A stretch of DNA of 64,000 nucleotides from contig DATGLV010000039.1 in the NCBI GenBank assembly GCA_035293945.1, forward strand, positions 186,001-250,000, in the 5' to 3' direction. The translations under genes were made by a program, and so were the position numbers. The DNA is from VAZQ01 sp035293945 (lineage in GTDB: Bacteria > Pseudomonadota > Alphaproteobacteria > Rhizobiales > Xanthobacteraceae). The notes beneath the pieces are model-generated. The model had not been told where the DNA came from, searched no databases, and saw nothing but the letters and a program-made list of their open reading frames with translations. Of this stretch, positions 53,363-61,428 are shown piece after piece (position 1 is the stretch's first letter; each line of letters starts with the position of its first letter).

Positions 53363-55003
53363 TCACGTGGCCTCTTGAAAGAACGATTTCACGTCGGCCG
53401 TGAAGGCGCGGCGTGATTCCGGATCGAGGTAGAGCATATGGCCGCCGCGATAGAGCTTGAGCTGTGCGCGCCCGGGATCGCCCATCGTGGGGAGATGGTC
53501 GAGCACATAGCGGGTCGCCGCATAGGGGGTGACCATGTCGCTGTAGCCGTGCGCGATCAGCAAGCGGAACGACGGCGCCAGCGAAAATAGCGTGCGCAAG
53601 TCGTCGATCACGTTGGCCCCGAGCCGGCCTGAGCCGCGGCCCCAGTCCCATTTCCCGGAAATGTCGGAGGCCAGCAGGTTGTAGGTCATCTCGGTCTTGA
53701 ACCCGAGCTCGTCGCGCGCATAAGCCGCAAAGGCGCCCCCATAGGCGCGCACCACGCCGTCGAGCAACGGATCGGGGCCACGGCCGCTCAGCTGATCCGG
53801 ATAAGGATCATCGACCGCAAACGTCGCGTCATAGTGGCTGACGATCTTGTGCTCGGCGGCGGCGAGCGATTTCACGTAGTTGTCGCGGATGAAGCCGTGC
53901 GCTCTTTCGACGACGTCCTCCGGCATCCCGGTCAGCTCCGCGACCCGCGAATAAAAGCTGCGGGCGGCTTCGCCCTGCGGCGGCGGACCAGCCAGGGTGG
54001 AGAGATATTCCGTCAGCGCAAAGTGCTCGGCTTCCGCCAGCTTTTCCTTGCTGAAAGTGCCTTTGCGCTCCAGCTCGGCCGCGGCAAGCGAGGGCAGCTG
54101 CAAGGCTGCGCCCAGCGCCAGGCGCGTGCCGCCGAAGGTCAAGGCGCCGTCGAGCAGCGGCGAGAGCATCACGATGCCGGCAGCCACAATGCCCTGCTGC
54201 TCCCGCAGGGCTTCGGCGACCTTGACGGCGCGGAATCCCCCGTAGCTTTCGCCGAGGATAAATTTGGGCGAAGCCGTGCGCCCGTTGTTCACGGCATAAA
54301 GGGCGATCGCTTTGGCCATCGAGTCGGCGTCGCGCTCTACTCCCCAGAAAGCATTGGCGGCGTCCGGCTTGGCGGCGCGGCTCCAGCCCGTTCCCACCGG
54401 ATCGATCAGCACCAGATCCGTGAAGGCAAGCCAAGTGTCCGGGTTGTCCTTGAGCCGGGTGATCGAACCATCATGGCCGCCGAAGGCGAAATCGGCGATG
54501 CGCGGTCCGACGAGGCCGAGATTGAGGAATGCGGACGCCGCACCCGGTCCGCCGTTGAATACAAAGGTCAGCGGCCGGCTTGCCGGATCGGCGCCCTTGG
54601 CGACGTAAGCGGTGTAGAAGATCGCCGCCGAGCGCTCGCCCGATTGGTCGTACAGCGGAAGCGTTCCGGCCGTCGCGGTGTAATCGAGCTTGCCACCGGG
54701 GAGGTCGATGGTGTGCTGGGTTACGGCATCAGCAGGGAGCAGCCGCAAGACGCCGGGGCCGGCGGGGACTTGCGCATTCTGGCGCTGCTCGGGGCCAGTC
54801 CGTTGTTCATTCGGTCGCTGTTCGTTTGCTCGCTGCTCGTTTTGCCGCTGCTCGATTTGCGGATGGTCTGCCGGCGGCTGACCGCGCGGACGGTCCTGCG
54901 CGGCGGCGAGCAAAGTTGCGCTCGAGACGGCGGCTCCGGCCACGAGCAAGGCGATAAGCGCACGGGCCGCCCTTGTTCGGTCGGGTCGTTCCAGCGTCAG
55001 CAT
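53363..55003 (-). CDS. S10 serine carboxypeptidase-like exported protein
   Basis: A 546-residue S10 family peptidase. The catalytic triad is visible: Ser253 (GESYGG), Asp489 (HGYSDMVTP) and His522 (GGHMLYL), plus the oxyanion-type FNGGPGAASA. A signal peptide covers the start, then a Gln/Arg/Asn-rich stretch with repeats EQRQNEQRANEQRPNEQR (about 51-78) that looks like a disordered spacer. It is predicted to trim C-terminal residues from peptides in the periplasm. It precedes the Fe3+-type binding protein, which is on the same strand but 65 bases upstream. Confidence 0.93.
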   Translation of the reverse strand: MLTLERPDRTRAARALIALLVAGAAVSSATLLAAAQDRPRGQPPADHPQIEQRQNEQRANEQRPNEQRTGPEQRQNAQVPAGPGVLRLLPADAVTQHTIDLPGGKLDYTATAGTLPLYDQSGERSAAIFYTAYVAKGADPASRPLTFVFNGGPGAASAFLNLGLVGPRIADFAFGGHDGSITRLKDNPDTWLAFTDLVLIDPVGTGWSRAAKPDAANAFWGVERDADSMAKAIALYAVNNGRTASPKFILGESYGGFRAVKVAEALREQQGIVAAGIVMLSPLLDGALTFGGTRLALGAALQLPSLAAAELERKGTFSKEKLAEAEHFALTEYLSTLAGPPPQGEAARSFYSRVAELTGMPEDVVERAHGFIRDNYVKSLAAAEHKIVSHYDATFAVDDPYPDQLSGRGPDPLLDGVVRAYGGAFAAYARDELGFKTEMTYNLLASDISGKWDWGRGSGRLGANVIDDLRTLFSLAPSFRLLIAHGYSDMVTPYAATRYVLDHLPTMGDPGRAQLKLYRGGHMLYLDPESRRAFTADVKSFFQEAT

Positions 55004-55068
55004 TTCCTGATCCTTTCAATGCGCCCCCCGAGCTTGGGCGCCGATCTGGCGGCGGGCAGATAGAGAGG

Positions 55069-56124
55069 TCAATGCGGCTTAATGAAGATGTCGTTCCACA
55101 GCGCGGTCCATTTCTCCCCGTGGTCGAGCATCTGCACCGGGTCCATGAAGTTGATCTCCATGTTCGGCGGCAACGGCTTGACCGAAAGATTTGTGGGTAC
55201 GATGTCGCGCTTGGCCAGCACCTGCTGACCCTCGCGCAGCATATATTCGTAGAATAGAACCGCCGCATTGGGGTGCGGGGCGCAGCGGGTCACTGACACG
55301 CCGGTCGCGAGCGCGATGAGCGGCGGCAGATAGAGCGTTCGGATCGGTGCGCCGAGCCGGGTCAATTGCTCGGGCTTGTAGCTATAGGTCGTGAGTGCGA
55401 GCGGCACCTCGCCCTCTGCCACCATATTGGCAATCAAAGTGTGCCCGATACGCGTGGAGATGCCGTTGACGCGGACGATCTCGCGGAACAGCGCGGTGGT
55501 CTTTTCCTCGCCGAGCTTGTCGGCAAGCGCCGCGAACCAATCGGCGTCCTGCGCCTCGATGGTGAGGCGGCTTTTCCATTTCGGATCCTTGAGGTCGTCG
55601 TAGCTCTTCGGCACGTCTTGCGGCTTGACGAGATCGGCGTTGTAGGCACTGGCGATGATGTTGACGCTCACCCCGACCCACGCGCCGTGCGGCCGCAAGG
55701 CTTGCGGCATCAGCTCCGCGGTGGTGGGGGACTTGACCGGCTGGAGCAGCTGCTCGCGGTAAAGTGGCTCGAGCGCCGGGGTTCCGGAAGAAATCACATC
55801 GGCCGGGCAGCGGCCGGCGCGGCTCTCGGCGACCGCCCGCTGAATGATATCTTGATTGCTGGCGCGCCAGAGCTGGACCGCGACGCCGTATCTCTTGGTG
55901 AAGTCTTCCCCCAGGGGGGCCGTGTCCTCGGCAACCCTCGAAGTGTAGAGAGTGACCACGCCTTCCTTCTTCGCCGCCGCCGCGAGCCGCGCCAGCCGGT
56001 CGGGTCCGGTGTCGGAGGCGATCTCGGCCGGAGAGCGGCCCTGCGCCGCCGCTACAGATGCCCCGCAGGCGAGCAGCCCCAGCCCCAGAAGCAGCCGCTT
56101 GCCGATGGTGGAGCTACTGATCAC
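55069..56124 (-). CDS. ABC transporter substrate-binding protein (Fe3+/extracellular solute type)
   Basis: A 351-residue exported binding protein of the FbpA/PotD-like class. After a signal peptide (about 1-27, ending ASVAAAQ) it reads VVTLYTSRVAEDTAPLGEDF and KRYGVAVQLWRA; PADVISSGTPALEPLYREQL and ATGVSVTRCAPHPNAAVLFY are family segments. Members bind Fe3+, spermidine, thiamine or similar. No permease or ATPase is adjacent; the neighbour is an S10 peptidase. A third orphan ABC binding protein in the window. Confidence 0.88.
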   Translation of the reverse strand: MISSSTIGKRLLLGLGLLACGASVAAAQGRSPAEIASDTGPDRLARLAAAAKKEGVVTLYTSRVAEDTAPLGEDFTKRYGVAVQLWRASNQDIIQRAVAESRAGRCPADVISSGTPALEPLYREQLLQPVKSPTTAELMPQALRPHGAWVGVSVNIIASAYNADLVKPQDVPKSYDDLKDPKWKSRLTIEAQDADWFAALADKLGEEKTTALFREIVRVNGISTRIGHTLIANMVAEGEVPLALTTYSYKPEQLTRLGAPIRTLYLPPLIALATGVSVTRCAPHPNAAVLFYEYMLREGQQVLAKRDIVPTNLSVKPLPPNMEINFMDPVQMLDHGEKWTALWNDIFIKPH

Positions 56125-56340
56125 GCGAGTTTCTCCCGGTATCCGCGTGGGCGGTCGCCTTTCACCGCTATCCGTTGTGGGGAAAGCCTAGTGAAGCCGG
56201 CTCCTCGCGGCAAGAACGTCTGGTCAGGTAAGCTTCCGGCTCGGTAGACAACCAACACGATATCGGTGAAGTTCTGGCCCCGTCAGGTGGCCGGCCCGGA
56301 ACAATAGAGCCGCCTCATCGAAGGGTTCCAGGGATCAGGG

Positions 56341-57531
56341 ATGTCAATTCCGAAAGCTTCGCAAGCACTCGCGCGGTTCACCGTTCTCGACCTGACGCGG
56401 GTTCGCTCCGGCCCCACCGCCGTGCGCCAGCTCGCCGACTGGGGCGCCAATGTCATCAAGATCGAGACCCCGCCGCATTTGGAGAGCGGCGAAGCGGCCG
56501 GCGGCCCGCGCAACGGACCAGACTTCCAGAATCTCCACCGCAATAAGCGCAGCATGACGCTCAACCTTAAGGAGAAGACCGGGCTCGCCGTCCTGCGCCG
56601 CATGGCCGAGAAGGCTGACGTGGTGGTGGAGAATTTCCGCCCCGACGTGAAGGAGAGGCTGGGCATCGATTATGCATCGTTGCGCAAGATCAACCCGAGA
56701 ATCGTCTATGCGAGCATTTCCGGCTTCGGTCAGGATGGTCCGTACCGGGATCGACCGGGCTTCGATCAGATTGCGCAGGGCATGGGCGGCCTGATGTCGA
56801 TCACCGGCCTGCCCGGTCAGGGGCCGGTGCGGGTCGGCATCCCGGTCGCCGATTTGACCGCCGGCCTCTTGTGCGCGCTCGGCATTATGGTGGCGCTGCT
56901 CGAGCGCGAGCAATCCGGCGAAGGTCAATGGATCCAGACCTCGCTCTTGCAGGCGCAGATCTTCATGCTCGACTTCCAGGCGGCGCGCTGGCTCATCAAG
57001 CATGAAGTGCCGGGCCAGGCGGGCAATAATCACCCGACCAGCATCCCAACGGGCGTGTTCAAGACCCGTGACGGGCATATCAATATCGCCGTTGCGGGCC
57101 AGAAGATCTGGGAACGCTTCTGCGAGGCGGTCGATGCGCCTTGGAACGAGCAGCCCGAATACGCGACCCCCGCCGCCCGGCTGAAAAATCGCGACGCGCT
57201 CAATGCCGAGATCGATAAGATCATGGCTCACCGCACCAGCGCCGAATGGGTCGACGCGCTCAACGAGAAGGGCGTGCCGTGTGGCCCGATCTATGCGATC
57301 GATCAGGTGTTCGCCGATCCTCAGGTCAAGCACCTGGGCATCGCGCAAAGCGTGCTCCGGCCGAACGGCGAAACTCTCAATGTCGTCGGTCAGCCGATCG
57401 AGCTGTCGCGCACGCCGAGCAGCATCGCGGCACCGCCGCCGGAGATCGGCGAGCACACCGACGAGGTGCTAAAGGAATTCGGCTATACCGATGATGAGAT
57501 CACGGTGCTGCGCAAGGCGAACGCGGTCTAA
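56341..57531 (+). CDS. CaiB/BaiF family CoA-transferase
   Basis: A 396-residue class III CoA-transferase that moves CoA between carboxylates. The catalytic Asp is Asp171 (GIPVADLTAGL). The family's RSGPTAVRQLADWGANVIKI, GFGQDGPYRDRPGFDQIAQG and the C-terminal GEHTDEVLKEFGYTDDEI all fit. It begins a forward-strand block with crotonase and MmgE/PrpD, so it probably activates or recycles a dicarboxylate or branched acid for that route. ATG 56341 has a weak ribosome site. Confidence 0.95.
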   Translation: MSIPKASQALARFTVLDLTRVRSGPTAVRQLADWGANVIKIETPPHLESGEAAGGPRNGPDFQNLHRNKRSMTLNLKEKTGLAVLRRMAEKADVVVENFRPDVKERLGIDYASLRKINPRIVYASISGFGQDGPYRDRPGFDQIAQGMGGLMSITGLPGQGPVRVGIPVADLTAGLLCALGIMVALLEREQSGEGQWIQTSLLQAQIFMLDFQAARWLIKHEVPGQAGNNHPTSIPTGVFKTRDGHINIAVAGQKIWERFCEAVDAPWNEQPEYATPAARLKNRDALNAEIDKIMAHRTSAEWVDALNEKGVPCGPIYAIDQVFADPQVKHLGIAQSVLRPNGETLNVVGQPIELSRTPSSIAAPPPEIGEHTDEVLKEFGYTDDEITVLRKANAV

Positions 57532-57690
57532 AGCATGTTCCGGTCGAAAGGGCTCACCTCAGTCGTCACCCGCGGGCATAGCCGGTCAAAGATGGGCGGG
57601 TCCGGCTTCTCCCAAGAGATGGATTGCCGGGGCAAGCCTGGGCAAGCCCGGCAATGACGGGGAACCGGATCAATTCGATTGTAGTCAGAC
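57532..57690. repeat. Dispersed extragenic repeat copy
   Basis: The copy begins right after the CoA-transferase stop codon. It contains 30 bases (57554-57583) identical to 42317-42346, then AGAGATGGATTGC and the GCAAGCCCGGCAATGACGG segment typical of extragenic palindromes of this order. It ends near GGATCAATTCGA and separates the CoA-transferase gene from the crotonase gene. Confidence 0.75.
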
Positions 57691-57724
57691 ATACACATGA
57701 ACGAAGGCATAAAGGGACGGGCGA

Positions 57725-58531
57725 ATGAGCAATAGTGACAACAGCGATGCTGACAAGATGCTGTCGCGCCGCGACGGCGGGGTCGGCTATTTGATCTTCA
57801 ACAATCCGCAGCGGCACAATGCGGTGTCGTTGGAAATGTGGGCACGGACAGCCGAGATTCTCGACGAATTCGCGCGCGATCCCGATATCCGCGTCGTGGT
57901 CGTGACCGGGGCGGGCGGCAAGGCGTTCGTGTCGGGCGCTGACGTTTCGAAGTTCGAGAGCGAGCGCGCCTCTCAAGACGCCACCAAGGTCTATAACGCG
58001 ACCGTGGAGAAGGCGAACAGCAGCATCTACGACTTCCCCAAGCCGACCATCGCGATGATCCGCGGCTATTGCATCGGCGGCGGCGTCGGGCTCGCTGCCT
58101 GCTGCGATTTGCGCATCGCGTCCGACAATTCGCGCTTCGCGGTGCCGGCCGCCAAGCTCGGCCTCGGCTATGGGTTCCCGGGTCTCAAGCGGCTGATCGA
58201 TATCGTTGGTCCCGCCTTTGCCAAGGAGATCTTCTTCACTGCGCGCCAATTCGACGCCGAGGAAGTGCGGGCGATGGGCTTCATCAACCGTGTCGTGCCG
58301 GAGGCGGAGCTCGAAGCCTACGTCAAATCCTATGCGGACATGATCGCCGCAAACGCGCCGTTGACCGTCAAGGCCGCCAAGTTCGTGGCCAACGAGGTCG
58401 TGCGCGAGGAGAGCAAGCGCAATCTGGCGCGTTGCTCCGAGTTGGTCGAGCAATGCTTCGCCAGCAACGACTACACCGAAGGCCGCCGCGCCTTCATGGA
58501 GAAGCGCAAGCCGGCATTCACCGGGACATAA
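57725..58531 (+). CDS. Crotonase/enoyl-CoA hydratase family protein without both catalytic Glu
   Basis: A 268-residue crotonase-fold protein. The oxyanion-hole regions are present (VSGADVSKF; RGYCIGGGVGLAACCD). Aligning to rat hydratase by eye, Glu144 falls on Gly122 and Glu164 falls on Ala142 (FAVPAAKLG). Classical hydration is therefore unlikely; isomerase, dehalogenase or hydrolase-like chemistry remains possible. It is placed 57 bases before the MmgE/PrpD gene and after the CoA-transferase, so it should act on a CoA-thioester of that route. Confidence 0.9.
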   Translation: MSNSDNSDADKMLSRRDGGVGYLIFNNPQRHNAVSLEMWARTAEILDEFARDPDIRVVVVTGAGGKAFVSGADVSKFESERASQDATKVYNATVEKANSSIYDFPKPTIAMIRGYCIGGGVGLAACCDLRIASDNSRFAVPAAKLGLGYGFPGLKRLIDIVGPAFAKEIFFTARQFDAEEVRAMGFINRVVPEAELEAYVKSYADMIAANAPLTVKAAKFVANEVVREESKRNLARCSELVEQCFASNDYTEGRRAFMEKRKPAFTGT

Positions 58532-58588
58532 GACGTCGCCCGGTCGCGATAGCGACAGCAGTCTCAAACCGAAACCACAGCAGGCCCC

Positions 58589-59962
58589 ATGGACGCCGAG
58601 CTTCCCCGTATTGCGGTCGCCGAATCTTTGGCACGCAAGATCACCACACTCGGCCCGGCGCGGCTGCCGGCAGCCGTGCGCCGCAAATGCGAAGACCTGC
58701 TCATCGATGTGATCGGCCTTTGCGTCACGGCGCGCAATGAAGATTATGTGAAGAGCGCCATCTCAGGATTCGACGATGAGGGCTCCTGCACCGCGATCGG
58801 TCACGCACAGCCGATGAGTGCGGCTGCCGCCGCCTTTATCAACGGGACTGCGACCCACGGAGAGGATTTCGACGATACGTTCGAAGGCGGTCCGGTGCAT
58901 GCCGGAGCCGTCGTGGTGCCGGCGGTGCTTGCCGCCTGCGAGCGCTACCGCCTGCACGGGCAGGCGGCGCTCATTGGCATAGCCGTCGGGGTTGAGACCA
59001 TCTGTCGCCTCGGCTTGGTGGCGCCCAAGGCCGTGCACAAAGCGGGTTTTCACCCGACCGCTGTTTATGGGGCCATGGCGGCGGCCGCCGGCGTCTCCGC
59101 TGCGCTCAAGTTGACGGAGCGCCAAACGGTCGATGCGCTCGGCATCGTCGGCTCCATGGCGAGCGGCATCATCGAATATCTGGCGGAAGGTGCCTGGACC
59201 AAGCGCATGCACGCCGGCTGGGCGGCGCAATCGGGCCTGCGCGCGGCGCTGCTTGGGCGCGAAGGCTTCTTCGGGCCGCGCACCGTTTTCGAAGGCGTGC
59301 ACGGCCTCTTCCACGGCTTTGCGCATACGACCAAGGGCGACTACGGCGCCTTGGTTGACGATTTCGCGGAGCGCTGGGTCACCGAGACGCTCGCGTTCAA
59401 GCCCTATCCGTGTGGCACCATGACCCACCCGTATATCGACTGCGCACGGCGTCTTAAGGCGCGGGGCATCAACCCGGAGTCTGTCAGGGAGATGGTGTGC
59501 GAAGTCGGTGAGGGGACGGTGCATCGGTTATGGGAGCCGCTCGCCGCCAAGCAGCGTCCCAGCAACGGCTACGGGGCCAAGTTCTCGAGCCCCTACTGCA
59601 TCGCAGCCGGTTTCGTGCGCGGCAATGTGGGATTGGACGCCTTCACGGACGCGGCCGTGCGCGAGCAAGCCGTGCTCGCGATCGCCGGCAAGGTTCGTTA
59701 CAAGATCGATCCCAACAATCCATATCCGAACGAGTTCACCGGTCATATCCGCGCGGTGCTGACGGACGGCAGCGTGGTGGAGGAGCGTCAGCCCCACATG
59801 CGCGGCGGCGCGCATGAGCCGCTGACTCGTGCCGATATCGAGGAGAAATTCGCGCTCAATGCTCGGCACGGTGGTTGGAATGATGTCAAAGCCGCCGCGG
59901 CCCTAAATCTCGCCCGCCGCTTCTACGACGCGCCGGTCGATCTGAGCCCGCTGCGCGGATGA
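58589..59962 (+). CDS. MmgE/PrpD family protein
   Basis: A 457-residue protein of the MmgE/PrpD (2-methylcitrate dehydratase-like) fold. Conserved parts seen are ATHGEDFDDTFEGGPVHAGA, GFHPTAVYGAMAAAAGVSAA, KRMHAGWAAQSGLRAALLG, and the C-terminal FKPYPCGTMTHPYIDCARR. Members include 2-methylcitrate and aconitate decarboxylases and dehydratases. Grouping with a CoA-transferase and crotonase points to degradation of a branched or unsaturated dicarboxylate. No prpB/prpC genes are near, so a propionate role is not shown. ATG 58589 follows a gap of 57 bases. Confidence 0.93.
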   Translation: MDAELPRIAVAESLARKITTLGPARLPAAVRRKCEDLLIDVIGLCVTARNEDYVKSAISGFDDEGSCTAIGHAQPMSAAAAAFINGTATHGEDFDDTFEGGPVHAGAVVVPAVLAACERYRLHGQAALIGIAVGVETICRLGLVAPKAVHKAGFHPTAVYGAMAAAAGVSAALKLTERQTVDALGIVGSMASGIIEYLAEGAWTKRMHAGWAAQSGLRAALLGREGFFGPRTVFEGVHGLFHGFAHTTKGDYGALVDDFAERWVTETLAFKPYPCGTMTHPYIDCARRLKARGINPESVREMVCEVGEGTVHRLWEPLAAKQRPSNGYGAKFSSPYCIAAGFVRGNVGLDAFTDAAVREQAVLAIAGKVRYKIDPNNPYPNEFTGHIRAVLTDGSVVEERQPHMRGGAHEPLTRADIEEKFALNARHGGWNDVKAAAALNLARRFYDAPVDLSPLRG

Positions 59963-60023
59963 GGTTGCATTTCCGGCGTCTCGGCCGTGGCCGGTTCGCA
60001 ATCCGGCACAAACACCGTAAATA

Positions 60024-60040
60024 CAATCTAATTTAGATTG
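60024..60040. promoter_or_regulatory. 17-bp palindrome upstream of the 2TM/cdd unit
   Basis: CAATCTAA (60024-60031) and TTAGATTG (60033-60040) are perfect complements around one base. It lies 51 bases before the GTG of the 2TM gene in a locally AT-rich stretch and is the right size for a dimeric repressor operator. The regulator is unknown; no regulator gene is adjacent. Confidence 0.5.
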
Positions 60041-60090
60041 CGCGTCGATTTCACTACGATGTCGGTCTTCAACGGCGGCGGGAGGCGGTC

Positions 60091-60948
60091 GTGCGAAAGA
60101 TGTCCGCATTTCTCTTCGAGCACCTTGTCGGCGCGTTCATCAGTTTTGGAATCGCTCTAGTACTTTTTGACTACGGTCGGGAGCTCGCGCAATCGCCGGG
60201 GTTCAACGAACATTTGGTCGAGCTGTATTTGCTCTTTGGTTTCCTCTCGGTCGGCCTACTGGCCGGAATTATTTGGCTCGTGCATCACATCTTGCGTTGG
60301 ATCACCTTTCGAATCTGGTTAGGCGAAGCCAAGGTTTGCGGCTTGTACGTCGAGGCTTACTTCACGCAGGGCAAGAAAGGTGATCGCATTCCGGTCATTG
60401 CACTGATGATCGTGCATTTTGATCTCGGGACAGGGCAATATCAGATATGCGGGCATTCCTTTGTGCGTGACCAAAAGAGCAAGGAGTTGGTGCATCACGC
60501 GCATTGGCGGACATTAGCCTCGCATGATCACCGGAAGGCTGACGATTGCGGCATCTTTTATGTTCATCGAGGGTTTCTGGCGGGCGAAACCACCGAGATG
60601 CGTGGAACGACGTTCTGCGATCTGCCGTTTTCTGTCCAATCCTACCGCGGTGGTTCGTTCTGCGATTTGGAGGTGCCAAAGCTCGAGCCGAATGGGGTCG
60701 CGGCGGCTTTTCCCGCGGTCAAATTCGAGGTTGTCCGCGCCCTCGATCGTGATATCAACGACTTTCGAATCGGGATGCCCTGGCCGACGCGATGGAAGTG
60801 CTATTTGAGTCTTGGGTCGCCTTCGGAGGGCTACTTTATTTCTTTCGTCCAAAAGAAGGGACGCATGTTGATCGAGCATCCGGATCGGCAGGGCACGCCA
60901 CGTGGCGGAGAATTGATGAGGGAAGTATGGGCGGAGCTGGCACCATAA
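60091..60948 (+). CDS. 2TM protein with beta-rich domain (Cap15-like plan)
   Basis: A 285-residue protein with no close relative I can name. GTG 60091 has GGAGG five bases upstream. Two TM helices lie near 8-27 (VGAFISFGIALVLFDYG) and 42-68 (VELYLLFGFLSVGLLAGIIW). A beta-rich soluble domain follows (about 80-215): GLYVEAYF, then VIALMIVHFDLGTGQYQICG, AHWRTLASHD and GIFYVHRGFLAGETTEMRGT. The order two TM plus minimal beta-barrel resembles the CBASS effector Cap15 (S-2TM-beta); this is inference from plan, not identity. The stop overlaps the cdd start by 22 bases. GC is visibly lower than in the flanks. Confidence 0.75.
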   Translation: MRKMSAFLFEHLVGAFISFGIALVLFDYGRELAQSPGFNEHLVELYLLFGFLSVGLLAGIIWLVHHILRWITFRIWLGEAKVCGLYVEAYFTQGKKGDRIPVIALMIVHFDLGTGQYQICGHSFVRDQKSKELVHHAHWRTLASHDHRKADDCGIFYVHRGFLAGETTEMRGTTFCDLPFSVQSYRGGSFCDLEVPKLEPNGVAAAFPAVKFEVVRALDRDINDFRIGMPWPTRWKCYLSLGSPSEGYFISFVQKKGRMLIEHPDRQGTPRGGELMREVWAELAP

Positions 60949-61349
60949 CGTCCGCTGCCGAAGATCAAGATCAGGTGGTTAGGCGCAGGCTGAGTGCGCT
61001 CCTGCGCAATGCGTATGCTCCCTATTCGGAGTTTCGGGTGGCGGCCGCGGTGGTGGATGAGAATGACGGCATCCACTACGGCGTAAATGTCGAGAACCAG
61101 TCGTTCCCGGTGGCCACTTGTGCGGAGGCTGCGGCGATCTCGGCGCTTCTGCTCTCGGGTGCCAGACGCGTGAAAAAATTGTACTTGCTGTCTGAGCCGA
61201 ACATTAAGGTGCTCCCTTGCGGAGCATGCCGGCAGCGGCTCGCCGAATTCGGAAGTCCGACAATGTCAGTGGTCACATTAGGCGAAGCCGGCGATCAAGT
61301 CGAATATTCCCTTGAGCAGTTGTTCCCGCACAGCTTTCGCTTCAAGTGA
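60927..61349 (+). CDS. cdd: Cytidine deaminase
   Basis: A 140-residue zinc deaminase of the cytidine deaminase (Cdd) family. The zinc motif is Cys65-Ala66-Glu67 (TCAEAAAI) and PCGAC with Cys98 and Cys101. The N-terminal NAYAPYSEFRVAAAV and GVNVENQSF substrate loops are classic. The Arg after CAE of many Cdd enzymes is Ala here. ATG 60927 has GAGGGA upstream and lies 22 bases inside the 2TM gene, so translation is coupled. Salvage of cytidine/deoxycytidine is the default role, but pairing with a membrane sensor-like protein is unusual. Confidence 0.9.
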   Translation: MGGAGTITSAAEDQDQVVRRRLSALLRNAYAPYSEFRVAAAVVDENDGIHYGVNVENQSFPVATCAEAAAISALLLSGARRVKKLYLLSEPNIKVLPCGACRQRLAEFGSPTMSVVTLGEAGDQVEYSLEQLFPHSFRFK

Positions 61350-61428
61350 ATCCCTGTTCGGTTGAGCGACCGGAAGAGCGCTCCCTCCTGCCATCATCAA
61401 GAGTTCTAGGAGCCATGAGAAAGACGCC

